A stretch of DNA of 64,000 nt from Limonium bicolor. Taxonomy: Eukaryota > Streptophyta > Magnoliopsida > Caryophyllales > Plumbaginaceae. The notes below the pieces were generated by a model, which was given only the letters and a program-made list of their open reading frames with translations, had not been told where the DNA came from and did not search any database. The stretch covers positions 42,662,171 through 42,726,170 of the forward strand of contig CM041776.1 in the NCBI GenBank assembly GCA_023374045.1, read 5' to 3'. Positions 35,501 to 47,539 of this stretch are shown piece after piece (position 1 is the stretch's first letter; each line of letters starts with the position of its first letter). Position numbers and translations under genes: made by a program.

Positions 35501-38500
35501 CACCAGAATAGTGCCATCTTCTGCACTGTCTTCATGCTTCCCATGATCTCTGAAAGCTTACTGACAAGGCTCTCAGGAGGAGCACCATGGATATCTTGGG
35601 GCAATGATGTTGAGGTGGAAAGTGTCTCCGCAAAAGATACAATTTTCCTACTGGGAGTAAGTCCCTCTGCGAGCATCTTGTAGATATTACAATGGAAGCA
35701 AAAGATCACCAAGGGCAGACTCATAGGTATCTGAAAGATGAAGGTCTCATGGTATCTTCAGAACAAACATTTTTACATCAGTTACATATACCTACCGGAG
35801 TCAAGTATTGGCTGAATAAGACCCATGATTAGGTCATTGCCAAGATCAGGTGTAAATTTTTCCTCATTATCAAGGCGCATTAATGACTTCACAGCAGACA
35901 GGCTCAAACCTGCCCTCTCCCTAGCTGGTGAAGATCCTCTGGATGAGGCAAGAAGATCCTTAATTGACCCAGTGTTCTTTCCAAACCTAAAGAATATGAC
36001 AAGAATAGTCAAATCAGAATGTAATTCTAAGCAAGAAACTGTTAACCACTCAAATTGATTACAAAAAACATACATAGAACCAAGAGAAGTTGCCAGTTTA
36101 ATAGCAATGACCAAGTTCCCAAAAAAGCACCAAAAAATACAATGCTATGACACAATTTCACTTGGTTTCTACTTGAATATATATAAGCAAATCTGACTAC
36201 TTAAAAAGAATGAAATGAACAGAAAAATAAATATGATCCTACCAAACTTACATCAAAAACTATGCAATCATCACAATTTGATAGTTTTTGCAGCTTACAG
36301 AAAGCACACACGGTACGGGGAAGATAATTAACCACAAAACTTACTCGAGAGCTGTGGCAAGTTGCTTCAGCACACATGACGGAGGAATAATGTCAACATC
36401 TGAAGCTTCACTCTGCGAACTTACCTCCGAATCCTGATAAGGTCAAGGTCCAACATGGCAAAAAAAGTACTAAGCGATGATCAAACTTTAAAGAGAAGTT
36501 TCAAAGGAATAATCAGTGACGGGACAAGACTGCAGTACTATAGGAGAGCTAGGAGGAAAACAGTTGGTGGGGATACTTAGTCATTTCTAAAAAAGAATAT
36601 TTTCTTTATCTTTAAGTATTTAGTCTATTGTTACGCTCTCAATAGTGGTTGTTGTATGCAGGAAGGATCAGTGAATATTTGACATTTTTAAGCTGTAAAA
36701 TGAGGCAGGTTTTCCTGCAGGGCCCTTAGCGGCTTCTGAGGCAAAATAAATAAAGAGAAATGTATTCCTAGGTTCAATTCATTGGTCTCATAATATCGTC
36801 CTCTCTTCCGCTCACATTTTTAACTAGATCAGAAAATCCATTATTATCCTGTTTCATTGAAGAAGGCAAGTCTAATAGCAACATTACTCCTCTTAGTAGG
36901 GTCTTGGCTACATGCCCAAGTTATCTCCATACATGCAAAATGCAGACTTTGAGAACCATAACTACTTTGTTCACATATAGTTTTCTTCTAACACAACCAA
37001 CATGTTCCTGCATGACCCCTGAACATGCATATAGATACTGGAATGAAAATTACAATCCCAGCTTCATCGCATCACGTGATATCACAGTCAGGTCCATTGA
37101 CAATACCGTATTAGCTATATGACTTATTTCTTTTATCTATAATATTCAAGCTTCATAAGCAACATTCAGCAAACTAATCTTGGGCCCCAAAAGAAAGGGA
37201 AAGAAAAAGTAACCATCTGTCATTTGATTTTCCTTCTTCGTATTTAAAGCCTGTTTAGTACAGTAGCAACTCAACCCACTACTACCCTAAATTTTTAAAC
37301 CTCTTCCATCCTGAGTAAACTTTTTGATTTAGTGTACGGACATGATCGGATTTTACTGAGAAAAAATTCAATATGAGAAGATTAGACAGGGCCTGCATTG
37401 TAGGACTTAAGAATCCTTTCCTGAGAGATACCAGGGTATGACATGCGCTTGGGGGCAAGTATTCAAATCATTTAAAAAAGGATGGATACACACATAACTT
37501 TAATCTTACAGTAGATGTTTTGTATCATTCCACATATAACTATAGGTTATAAGAATCAGCACTAGTCGTTGGTCCCATATTGGAAAATTGACCAGTATTT
37601 TTTGTTTGTTGTAGTTCTCAAGTCGTCTAGGAAATAAATATAACCAGTAAAAGGAAAAGAATACTAGAACCTGAGCAAGATCTTCTACCTGTAATTCAGC
37701 AGCAATTTTCTGGTTGTACAATATTATATTTGGATCATAAATAGCAAAGGCCATTTTCGGATTCTCAGATTTCTCTCTTTCTTCAGAGGCCTTCTTTCCT
37801 CTCCCTATATTCCTAAATCTATCTTGCCATTCCTGCTTCTTCCCAACAATTGGTGGCCGCCATCGAAATTGTCTCGAATCATTTGAAACCTGTAAAATTC
37901 AGAATCCAGACAATATACACATAAGAAAACGAAGAACGGTTATTACTGTCATCAGCAACACGACATACTTCAATTAAGGGAATATTTTACAAAGAATGTA
38001 AAAATTGATAATGTTTGGATTCATTGGATGACAAAGCAACATGATGATGCATACAAAATTCATTGTTGCTTGCAAATAACTTAATAAGCACCCAGCAGCA
38101 CCACTAGCTTAATTAGAAGCATTACCGAGGTTATAGTTCCAAAAGTATACAGGGGATCACCAATTACTTGACACAATGCCGGAAATAATACCAAAACCAA
38201 GCAATCAAAACAATCCAGTTTGCAAGGAAAAGAGATGCACAACAGAATGAGCTGCAAATCCAACTTCACCTTCTGCTCACGCTCATTAGGAATTTCAACC
38301 ACGGTACGACTAACGGGATTCTTTGCGAGCTGCTCACTAAAATCTGCAAAATCGAGATCGACAAAGCATGAAGAGAAGTTCTACGCGGTCATCACACCCT
38401 TTACCATTGATAAAAATTCAAAAGAATCAAGAGGTAATAGATAGGAAAGGGGAATGGCGAATAGTTCTTAGACAGAAAATGGGGGAAAGAGAGAACAATA

Positions 38501-38721
38501 ATAACGTTTAAATTCGTAAAAAGGAAACAAATTGATGGTTGTCTCAAGTCTAGCACTTCAATTCAAATTTGAACAAGTGTGGAGAGATGGATGGGTGGAA
38601 TACCTGAATGATCGGTGTTGCTGGCAAGATCGGATTTAATTTCCGTGATAACCCTCTCCGCTTTAGCAGCTGCAGAATGGAAGGCCGTCCTCGCCTTGGA
38701 AACAATCGAGGCGCCTTCCAT
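31203..38721 (-). CDS. RAB3GAP1: Rab3 GTPase-activating protein catalytic subunit homologue, 14 exons, one frameshift
   Basis: GT-AG exons in coding order: 38721-38604, 38343-38270, 37889-37671, 36433-36345, 35986-35796, 35666-35485, 35304-34953, 34861-34797, 33247-33199, 33054-32907, 32679-32595, 32493-32424, 31781-31641, 31544-31203. Phases agree across every junction. The sum is 2125 nt, one base too many for about 707 residues. Conserved runs include GCSQLLSDMQAFKAANPGC, LEDFVRWHSPPDW, NLWRELWETAKPIPAV and LETGEPIYAPLTQ, diagnostic of the Rab3GAP catalytic domain. The N-terminal block has KARTAFHSAAAKAERV, and the C-terminus is basic (SSLFSKKPPK). In animals the subunit regulates Rab3 and Rab18 in membrane traffic; the plant targets are inferred only. 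An extra T in a TTTT run of exon 7 (35225-35228) shifts the frame and gives an early stop. The exon 6 acceptor is chosen for phase. The first ATG (38754) is rejected for 38721 because conserved sequence starts there. Confidence 0.85.
32549..32582. repeat. (GA)n microsatellite in a Rab3GAP intron
   Basis: A GA-dinucleotide run with one interruption, 12 bases downstream of the donor of the exon at 32595-32679. It reads as a pyrimidine tract in the transcript. Confidence 0.9.
33733..34708. mobile_element. Putative TIR element in an intron of the Rab3GAP gene
   Basis: A 1.0-kb AT-rich block in the intron between exons 8 and 9 has ends GGTCGTTTGGGTAGG and, inverted, GGGTTGTTTGGTTCTTGG. Inner similarity is of the type TTCTTGGAAT. 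The GTTTGG-type end is common in plant hAT and Harbinger MITEs. I found no convincing target duplication, so both class and exact edges are open. No coding capacity. Confidence 0.5.
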
Positions 38722-39730
38722 TAAAAATCCACCGCGAATACAATGATCAACCAAATGAGCTCTTTCTCTATCTATCTATCGTGTCCTCCGTTCACTCTTT
38801 CCACGAGCACTCCGACTCGATATTTCAATTTCGGAAGCCGAATTGACGGAGAGATGAAAGGCGCGATTGAGAGAGAGAGGAGCGACTAAAATCTAGAATG
38901 TCAAACTAACGGATGGGAGCGGGTTGAGATTCGGATGATAGTAGTAGAGTGGTAGTAGTAGTAGTAGTCCGCACGGAAAAGAAAATGGTGGTCAAAACAC
39001 AGTGTTTAGTTATAGTATTATAAGTTGTTTTAAAATTTGAATCTTTATTAATAATAGTACTACAAAACAACACATATTTTTACACTTTATAAAATTATCC
39101 ATATATTAATATATTAAAATAATTAATACTCAGATTTTAGAGCAATATTTATAGTATTTCTTTTTAAAAAAAATAAACAAAATTTATGTAGTATTTCAGA
39201 AGAGAGGAGGTAGGACTTGAAAAATAGATCTTTTATTTAGAAATTGTACTTTTGTTTGTTTAATGTTCACCAGCGTGTAAGTAATAATAGGTTGGTGGGT
39301 CCATATGACATGTGTACATGATCCATAGACTTGTGGCCGTCCAAATCTAGATCTATTATTCCCCATTTGATTTTTTTTAAAGATGCTGAAGAAATTGACC
39401 GTTTCTTTGTGATAATGGTAGTAATCTTCTTACAACCGACTGATTTTTTTTTTTTTTGAAAGGAACCGACTGATTTTTAATTCATCGAATTGTTCCCTTT
39501 AATCACTAAAGATAAGTGAAAGGCATTTGGGTTTGGGTGGATCCACCTATTTTTTTTTTTCCAGTATAGAGATTATGGAGTTTGCTCCGTCTAGTAATAT
39601 GGTTTCATGTCACATGTCAATATATTATTGGTTCTAATAGAAGAAAATGAAAAAAATAAAAAAAAAAAAGAAACAACACCTAGCGCACACACGGGGAGGA
39701 GAGAGAAGAAGGAGAGAGAAATAAATTTTT
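38722..39730. promoter_or_regulatory. Upstream region of the Rab3GAP gene
   Basis: The first 160 bases have CT-rich leader character on the minus strand (GAGAGAGAGAGG on the plus strand near 38869). A run of AGT/GTA trinucleotides lies at 38940-38968. No clear TATA box was found. From 39000 onward it is AT-rich with T homopolymers at about 39446 and 39552. Confidence 0.4.
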
Positions 39731-40788
39731 TTTAAATGTTATAACTCACAAAATATAAGTGTACAAATAAAAAAAATTATACTATTATTCATCATTTTTC
39801 GTGATCTTTAAAACAAGATGCATCATGGATATGTTTTGGTAAACTTAAAATTTTATGTATTTAGAAGTGGTATATATTACGTATTTTGAAAGTGAATCTT
39901 ATTCATTAACAAAATGAATCTTCTTTAATAATAAAATGAATCTTATTCATTAATAAAATGGATCTTACCCCAAACACTCTAAAAACCACCCTAGGAAAGT
40001 TAAAAACGTCGAAGACATTTTTATGGTTTGTAGTGCAAGTTTTAAAGTTTACTTTCAACAAATTAAAGGTTTATACTGTTCTCGCATAAGTTTGTGGTAA
40101 TATTAACTTTCACTAGTATTAAACAAAATATTCAATTTTCTTAAACCTTTGATTCACCTTTAAAAAACATTTGATTCACTTTTCTTAAACCTTTTATTCA
40201 CTTTTTTAAACCTCTTATTCACTTTAGTAAAACAATCTCTATTTACGAGAATCACTTTTCTTAAACCTATGATTCACTTTTCTTAAACGCATGATTCACT
40301 TTATACAAACCTCCGAGTCATATTTTTTAAACCTCTTAATCACTTTAGTTAAACAATCAACGCTTATGAGATTCACTGTTCTTACTTTGATTCACTTTGT
40401 AAAAACTTGTGATTCACTTTTTAGCAACCTTTGATTCACTTTTCTAAAACCTTTGATTCACACTAGTCAAACACTCAGAATCACTTTAGTTAAACAATCT
40501 ATGTCCATGAGATTCATTTTTTTCAAACCTCTTATTCACTTTTATGCAACTGTCTGATTCACTTTTTAATAACCTTTGATTCATTTTTTAACAACTTTTG
40601 ATTCACTTTCCCTAAACTTAAGATTCACAATGAATCTTAAAACATATCTACATACAAAAACTAAAAACTAAAAAATTTATCAAAACATATTCATGTTTGG
40701 TCTTATTTTGAAGAGCTCGAATTATGGTGAACAATGGTATAAAATTTATATTATTTGGACTTATATATAATAACATATAACATTTTAA
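39731..40788. mobile_element. Fold-back (long inverted-repeat) element with minisatellite core
   Basis: The left arm at 39731-39900 (from AAATGTTATAACTC through ATGGATATGTTTTGGTAAAC to GTGAATCTT) is the imperfect inverse of the right arm at about 40620-40788. The arms are about 170 bp with gaps. The 0.7-kb core is mostly the minisatellite listed next. No open frame. A target duplication was not resolved. Confidence 0.7.
40085..40625. repeat. Degenerate minisatellite, GATTCACTTTTCTTAAACC type
   Basis: About twenty imperfect units of 20-24 bp, each with (G)ATTCACTTT followed by (C/A)TTAAACCT, on the plus strand within the fold-back element. The sequence AGTGAATC also occurs in the arms, so the core probably grew from arm sequence. 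Confidence 0.8.
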
Positions 40789-41150
40789 AGTTTTACTAAA
40801 GTATAAAACACAAAATAATAAAATAGATAACAAATGACCAAAATGGTCATCACCATATTCTAAGGTGGCATAATCGCCAGCTTCAAAATTGCGTTTTTTT
40901 TCTTCATAACAACAATTTACGACGTCAAACTTATAATATTATAAAAAAGAAGGAATTTGACTCAATGGGGAGTCTCATAATTAATCCATGTCCATGATCC
41001 TTTATAATAACCTTTACTAATCTAAAATTGTAGGAAGACGGAGAGCACCTAATGCATGGATATAATGGTTAATATTAAACTCCCACTTAACTAAATGTAG
41101 TTAGGTTGTCAAATAGATAATATAGTATATCACATTCCTTTAGTTACAAA
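40789..41150. other. AT-rich intergenic DNA
   Basis: No gene, repeat or terminal motif supported. Confidence 0.5.
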
Positions 41151-41165
41151 CAAGTATACTGACAT

Positions 41166-43097
41166 TTTTTAAAACTAAACATACATTCATTAAGCATGAT
41201 AGCATACATAAGATTACAACCTAAAGACACTAAGATTAACACCACAACACTGACTAAGATCAAGCACCTATACCGCAGACCCAAAGACCTCAAATCAACT
41301 ACATCACTAAGTTTATCATGAAGGGGAGCAACAAACAAAAGCCCGCCAACACAACACGTTGAACCTCCGAGAGAAGTTGGCGTTTCCAGTGAGGGCGAGG
41401 AATATGATACATTTGCATCACTAACTTACAGAATTCTCAATACTGATCAATAAGATGGCAAACAACAAACATGATGACAAACTAAAGACCATAACACAAA
41501 TGACCAAACCTAACATAAGAGACTCATAAACTTAGCAACCCACAACAACAAGTGGGAACACATTAGCAAAATAACTAGTTACATTAAGTGTGTCCCCCAT
41601 AATGCAACTAGATGAAGATGATCTAAGTCTTCTGGTGATCCTAGTCCTAACCTAGAATTGTCTTTCCCTTGCTTGAATATCCACTTGAATCCGACCCATC
41701 TTGACCACCACCCAAACCCATGCATTGTCTGCCTTTGCCCTCCTTTTAACCTCTGGAAGACGCAAGTCCCAAAGTTTAGATCGTTAAGCTTCAAGAAGAA
41801 CTTCATTGAACTTTCACTTATTTGAGATTGTGGAGGGATCAGCCATCTCAACATCGGGCAATGCATGATGAATATCACAACCTCGGGTCGCACCCTTGTT
41901 TTGTGGCCATGAGGACGTTGCAATGCCTGATCTTTGTGGCTTCTCCCAATCATCAGCCGGGGAATGGATCTCTTTTGCATGGTTGATCTTCATTTGTGCC
42001 TCCGAGCTAAGCCACATTCCAAAGGGTTGATTGATGTTTTGTCCCAGATGCACATGAGGACATGCATCCGAGGAGTGGAGGAATAAACCGCAAGCTGAGC
42101 AAATTACGGGCATATTATCATAGGAAAACTTAAAAACTTGAAACTGGTCATTCAAGAACATCTGCAGTGTTTGAAGGACAGGGACATGTATATTCATGTC
42201 GACCTTGAGCCAGAGATACTTAAATCCCACCCCTCTTCCATCCTTCAAAAAATCGAAGAACCTACCCAACTTGAGGTCTGGCCTATATGTGAAATTGAGA
42301 GTGTACATGCATCTTGGAACATTGTAGATCCACACCCAGAATGGGATCCAAGTGAAATCATGATGGGCAATCTACTTCGTGGGATCCATAGCTTGTAGCG
42401 CAAGAAGCTTGTTGTTGATTGCTCAAGGTCCCCTCGAGTATAGCATGCATGGCGTTAGTAGTCTAGAACTCGAACACGAACAAGTTCTGTCCAGCTTTAG
42501 TGAACCTAAAGCTTCCAAATTTAGTTCAGGCCTCTTTAAGGTTTACCTCCAGGGCAGAGGCATAGATGGGGATGGTTGAGAAGAGTTGAGCCACGATGCA
42601 TCGGTGGACCATCAGCAGGACTCCATTAACGGTGATGGTTTGTTGCATGATGGGAGAAGAACGGAGAAGGCTAACAGATAAGAGAAAGCAGATGAGAAGG
42701 TTATGGGAAGCAGAAGCGAGTGAAGATGCTTGAGTCAGAATTGAGAATTCCGTTTTAAAAGAACAAGCATCCGGCTTTGGGTAGAAGACAAGGAGACGGC
42801 TCATTTGCATGGTACAGTCGACCCTAAAAGTTGCTCATAATGGTCATTATAGCCAATTAACCGTGCATAAATGAACAAATCTTCGCCCGTGAAACAAGGT
42901 AAGTTGCAGGGGCATGATAGTACACATTCTCCCGTGAATTATTTTCGAATGAGGCTATTGTTGTAGATTTGGCGGTGGCTTTGTAAACTGTTAATAGAGG
43001 GAGAAGAACAGTCGCGTAGAGCATGCAAGAGAGGAGAGAAAACTGGAACGTCAATCTTCCTTTAGCTTCTCAAGTGTAAGGCTTCAATGTTGAGTTG
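41166..43097 (-). mobile_element. Non-autonomous LINE, ORF1 only, 15-bp target duplication
   Basis: CAAGTATACTGACAT occurs at 41151-41165 and 43098-43112, a perfect 15-bp duplication. On the minus strand the element ends in a short A tail (T run at 41165-41170) next to the duplication, as target-primed reverse transcription predicts. The 5' part encodes a decayed ORF1. About 0.4 kb of LINE-like T/G-rich 3' tail follows directly, with no endonuclease or reverse transcriptase. So it is an internally deleted copy mobilised in trans, or a natural short derivative. Confidence 0.8.
41579..42810 (-). pseudogene. LINE ORF1-like protein: DUF4283 domain plus CCHC zinc knuckle
   Basis: Across several frames the minus strand gives a DUF4283 N-terminal domain (CIVAQLFSTIPIYASAL, then GSFRFTKAGQNLFVFEF, then AMHAILEGTL), a linker with SVDMNIHVP-like sequence, and a perfect CX2CX4HX4C knuckle CSACGLFLHSSDAC at about 42100-42060. 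A low-complexity tail to 41579 follows. Such ORF1 proteins bind RNA in the LINE particle. Internal stops (near 42525 and 42470) and frame changes show decay. Confidence 0.65.
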
Positions 43098-43112
43098 CAA
43101 GTATACTGACAT

Positions 43113-43514
43113 AATGATACAAAAGGATGTTGCAGATGCGTAAATTCCACCGTACGGGCGGCTTGCACATTGCGTTGCACTGAATTGTTAGGTGGCAGTG
43201 ACTTGTGAAGTGGCATAGGTGGTGTGAAGAAAATTTGTATTAATTTTAAATGGTTGTAATTAATATATAGGTTCAAAATGAAAAAAAAATATATCACTGT
43301 TCACCTAAATTCAAACTCTTCAAAACAAGACTAGACTAATAAGTGGTGAATTAGATTACAAATTTCGGAACCGATAAAAAATCATTATTGTTTTGTAGTG
43401 TATTATTATTGTTGTATGGTGTATTTTAAACCTTTTATGGTGAATCATGCATTTTTCATACATACCAAATATTGTTTTATGTTGTATTATTGTTTAATTT
43501 TTTTGATTTTATAT
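43113..43514. other. Short AT-rich spacer
   Basis: Between the LINE duplication and the first base recognisable as Tekay-like LTR. No feature supported. Confidence 0.4.
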
Positions 43515-43639
43515 GTTTACTTTAATTCCTTAAATCTCCAAACTTAGTCAAAGTATCCTATATAGTCAACTTGAACTTCTAATACCCAAATTGGACCCAA
43601 ACTTTTCGGTAATTACAATTCTTAATACTAGAAAAAACG

Positions 43640-44045
43640 GATTTACCTACGGACATTTCCGTGGGTAAGTGGTAGGTAATCAATTATACCCACGGAATAC
43701 CTACGGAAACTTTCCGTGGGTAAATACCTCGTGGGTAAGCTAATTACCCACCAAAAAAATTTCCCGTAGGTAATTACCTATGAAATACCCACGGCTAATT
43801 ATGTTGGTAAATACCTACGGAAAAGTCCGTGGGTGAATACCTACGGAATACCCACGGGTATCATGTTCGTATGCCACGTGGATACCCACGGAATACCTAC
43901 GAAACTAAATACCCACGGAAATGTCCCGTAGGTATTACCTACGGATCACCCACGGATAAGTATTTGACTTTCCTTTGTAGTATACCCATGGAATACCTAC
44001 GGACCATTTTACCTCGGGCTTTTCCGTAGGTATTCCGTTGGTAAA
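43640..44045. repeat. Left subterminal palindromic repeats of the gene-carrying CACTA
   Basis: Some 15 half-units of TACCTACGGAA and TTCCGTGGGTA in both orientations over 400 bp. Open frames here (43829-44029 and antisense) are artefacts of the repeats. Confidence 0.85.
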
Positions 44046-45230
44046 TCTTTAACATTTTTTTTAAAAAAAAAGAAATATTACAGCGCATATGCGCTTCTGT
44101 TCGATCAGAAAGAAATAACCAGTATCTTACACCGAGAGCCGGTTGGAAAATAACATAACAGATTGAAAACTGAACTTGTAAACTTGTGATAGTATACAAG
44201 ACACCCAAAACATGTAATTGCCGGAGTACAGATGGATGTTTCCGGGTAATAAACGGGTCCATCCCAATGAGGCTGCGCAATGTAAAAGTTGCAACTATCA
44301 TACATCTTAATCTACCGTTCCTTTAACAACCCAGACATGTCTTCTTTGTGTTATCGAAGGTACAAAGAAAAATATAGACAGAAGAGAAAATTGCAACTGC
44401 AGAGAAGATAACTAAACCATTATGCCTTTGACCGGGGAGGTACTCATTGATCAGCACATGATTAGGCAACTTTGGGAAGATCCCAGACTAGTCATGTATT
44501 CTTTGTGTTATCGAAGATAGCCAAGAACGCACTGCACATTACATAAGAACTGTCACAATCTCATATATATATATATAAGGAAGAGAAAACGATTGGGGGA
44601 AACTTCACTTACATTTTTGACTGATAAGTCCCTTCTCATGAACCACACCACCTGCATTATCAGAATAATATTAATAAATTTTAGCCCCTGAAGAAAGCAA
44701 ATCAATCATTCGATGACATATAAACTCCAGTAACGATCATAAAAGAAAAGAAAATATGCCTGAGTATATAATCACTACTTGTATTGCATACCCCAATTAT
44801 GTAATCTCTTGTTCTTCAATATCTTCCACTTTGATACGGGTGCTTGATATATCTATAAGAATAGTAACATTTACGTTTATAAAATTATCAAGCAGATAGC
44901 ACTAAACATGGCAGCAGAACTGTTTTACAATCATAGGTTCAAACAAAACTGATCTGATAGACCAGAACCGCAAAAACAACAACACTCTTAAGAGCATGAT
45001 GCGAAAGAATAAGAGTAATGTAGTATCAAACTATTGAGTCATTCTCAGCATTAGGATAAGATCAAACAGAAAATGATTGGAGAAAAAATTAAGCGCTTTT
45101 ACAATGTTTAACAGCTGGGTTTGCTCTGCATCGGTGATAAAATCAGGATAGTATATCAAGAGACCAATCATTAATTGAATACGGATGAGGTACAAAAGTA
45201 TGGTAAATTGATGGGTTAGAGATAAATACT
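44046..45230. other. Non-coding or unrecognised interior of the gene-carrying CACTA
   Basis: No protein family recognised on either strand. A (TA)n stretch lies at 44561-44577. It may contain introns or untranslated parts of the captured gene to the right. Confidence 0.35.
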
Positions 45231-45239
45231 GGTGATTAT

Positions 45240-46285
45240 TCACTCACCAGCATGTGTAGAAGAAGATGATCTCATCGCAGCATAACTGAGGTTCTGAATC
45301 TTCTTCTTTTGTATGGCCACCTCCGCATCATCTTTGGGAGTCTTGCTGTTCTTCTGCACGGGATCAGTGCAGATATCAGGGTGTAGAAGAAGAGCCCACT
45401 CACACGCCTGAGGAGATAAACAACAGATGCTGAAATAATATAATAGTAACAACTACTTTGCTACTATTGAGTAGTATTAGTTAGAGAAACAAAATGAGAA
45501 GTTTGACAGACAAATTGAAGTGTAGAAGAAATACATTTATCTAAGGGAACTCAGTTTTAGCTTGATAAAGATGATCAGAAGCTAAATACTTTAAATTACT
45601 AATAATTTAAGGCTTACTAAGGCCCCCTCTAGAAGAATGACCCTGACTGCTCTTGATAAGAAAAACTGTCTTACAAATTGTAATGCAACGCAACAGTGGC
45701 TTCATTTTTTTTAATAATTCATTAAGGCAAAAAAATTGCCATTAGATTTTCCTCCATAGATCACAATCTTGCCTGTACTTCATTTCTTAGACAAAACTGT
45801 GATGATTCATTTTCCACCACCAGATAGTTTTGTCATTTATATGTCAAGGGTGAACCAATAGAACGAATAAAATGGCAGTAAAACTCATTAAGCTTGCAAT
45901 GCAATGTGAGTTACTGAGCAGCAAAATTCAGATCCGTCATCTATTACACTCATCAGTAGATGAAGATTAACAGAGGCGGCATATACATCCATATTCCTAT
46001 CCTCAAGGAATCCATAGAATTTTGCAGTATATATCCGCTGCCGAGTAAAAGAGCGTAAATTGCAAACAAAAAAAAAAAAAAGAAGCATGATGCAATTCAG
46101 AAGCAGTGTAAAACGAAAACAAGAAAAATCAATCACCTTCGCAGTGACAGAGTAGAAACCATTGTCATACGAGTCCTGAGCAAATGCCTTCCAATCTTCC
46201 ACAGATGTCATCACATTCTGAGAACCACCAGAATAAGATGCCTCTGAATCTCTCATAATCAAAGCCTTGTATCTCAACGCCAAAC
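45240..46285 (-). pseudogene. Captured host gene fragment, family not recognised
   Basis: Three exon-like minus-strand blocks have plausible splice edges. 46285-46138 has ALRYKALIMRDSEASYSGG and TSVEDWKAFAQDSYDNGFYS, with a donor after VTAK. 46038-45893 has IYTAKFYGFLEDRNMDVYAA. 45414-45240 has CEWALLLHPDICTDP followed by a lysine-rich stretch. The composition is that of real protein, and a small block reading VVNDIE at 46465-46447 may belong to it. I cannot name the gene. Either one captured gene or the continuation of a chimera with the EF-Tu pieces. Confidence 0.45.
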
Positions 46286-46632
46286 AACTCTAACAAACAT
46301 TTTGCACAAAGATCGTCACGTCACTCACTCAAGTATAAGTGGACACTGTAAAGTAATTAGTAAACACCAAAAAGAAGATTTTACTGACATACTTCAGCCG
46401 CAGAAGAGACAGTTACTATAAACAGCAGAAGTGAGATTAAAGATTACCTCAATGTCATTGACGACTGCAAAGGCACGAATGAAAAAATCAAGTACATAAA
46501 GCTTATGGATGAGAGGTTTGTCAGCAACTCCTCTGATGGCGACGAGAGATTCAGATCACAACAACTCCTCTGCATCGGTGATACACTACTGGAGATTCAG
46601 ATCACAAAAAAATGATGGTTTTAATACATTAC

Positions 46633-47526
46633 CTGCATCAACCCCAACATTTGAACTTCTTCACCAACTTTTATCATTTCTTGTTCAACACGCCCAGTGA
46701 CAACAGTCCTCTCGCCCAGCAACAGTAAAATAATTAGTATTAGGACATAGAAGTTCTCATCTTGTATTACCCTAGAGAAGAACTTCAAAAACAGTTCTCA
46801 AATTTCCAGTCACTTAAAAATACTAGAAGTAGACTAATAATACAGTAAAATTCTTAGCTAAACAAATTAACATTTGGTAACAGATGAAATATGCCGAAAA
46901 CTATGATAACTAGCAGAGGTTCAATCACATGAACCCAAATCGTGAGAATGTCTTTAAACCTTACACAGAATAAAATTGGGAAACATCAAATCAACTTGGG
47001 CAACGGCCATTTGAACCCATGATTAATACATTTCTAATCCAAATTACTTGTTCATTCAACCTCAGCATATTGTTTAGTGTTAAATATTCAATAAAAAAAA
47101 AGATAATTTAATCATTCTGAAACTTCATAGACTCTTGTTACCCTTTCGGCTACAAGAATTTCAGCTTCTTCTTTACGTATTCATAGTAATCAAGTTACTT
47201 TCTTTAATGGGCATAGAATCAGTTGGTACAAAAGTAGTTTAGTGGTCTATAGAACTCACATAGAATTTGTTGATTACAACACCTTGTTACCTAAACAGAA
47301 AAAACATCCTCAACTGGCATTAGGAACCATTTGTCATGTTGCCAAACAAGGTCATGGATGTATTCATCTACAATATCTATGAGCTTCAAGATAGCTTTCT
47401 TTCCTAAGTCTTCATTTGTTCCCTGCTAGGCTGATAATGCAGGGCCCCTAATTAGTTCAACATTCATCTTAGGAGATACCTCATTTCTTATTAGTTCTTG
47501 CACAAGCTCAATCATCACGTGGAAGC
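46633..47526 (-). pseudogene. Captured fragment of mitochondrial-type elongation factor Tu
   Basis: Exon 47526-47291 on the minus strand reads ELVQELIRNEVSP, then GPALSA, a stop, [20 protein letters not shown] and [12 protein letters not shown]. This is the end of the EF-Tu GTP-binding domain (SALQGTN region) and start of domain 2. Exon 46717-46633 reads ERTVVTGRVEQEMIKVGEEV and MLGLMQ, the domain 2 core. An intron of about 570 bp lies between them. The order and introns show capture from genomic DNA of a nuclear gene. Two in-frame stops (TAG within the SALQ-like motif and TAG at the exon end) and altered residues mean that it is non-functional. EF-Tu delivers aminoacyl-tRNA to the organellar ribosome. 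Confidence 0.75.
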
Positions 47527-47539
47527 CTGAAAGAAGCAA

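Noticed and set aside
38721..38754. Upstream ATG at 38754 as Rab3GAP start
   Set aside because: The extra 11 residues are not of conserved type. Recognisable N-terminal sequence begins at the Met at 38721.
43640..44045. Repeat-derived open frames and a CRISPR-like look of the palindromic units
   Set aside because: Subterminal repeats of a CACTA transposon; the frames contain only repeat codons.
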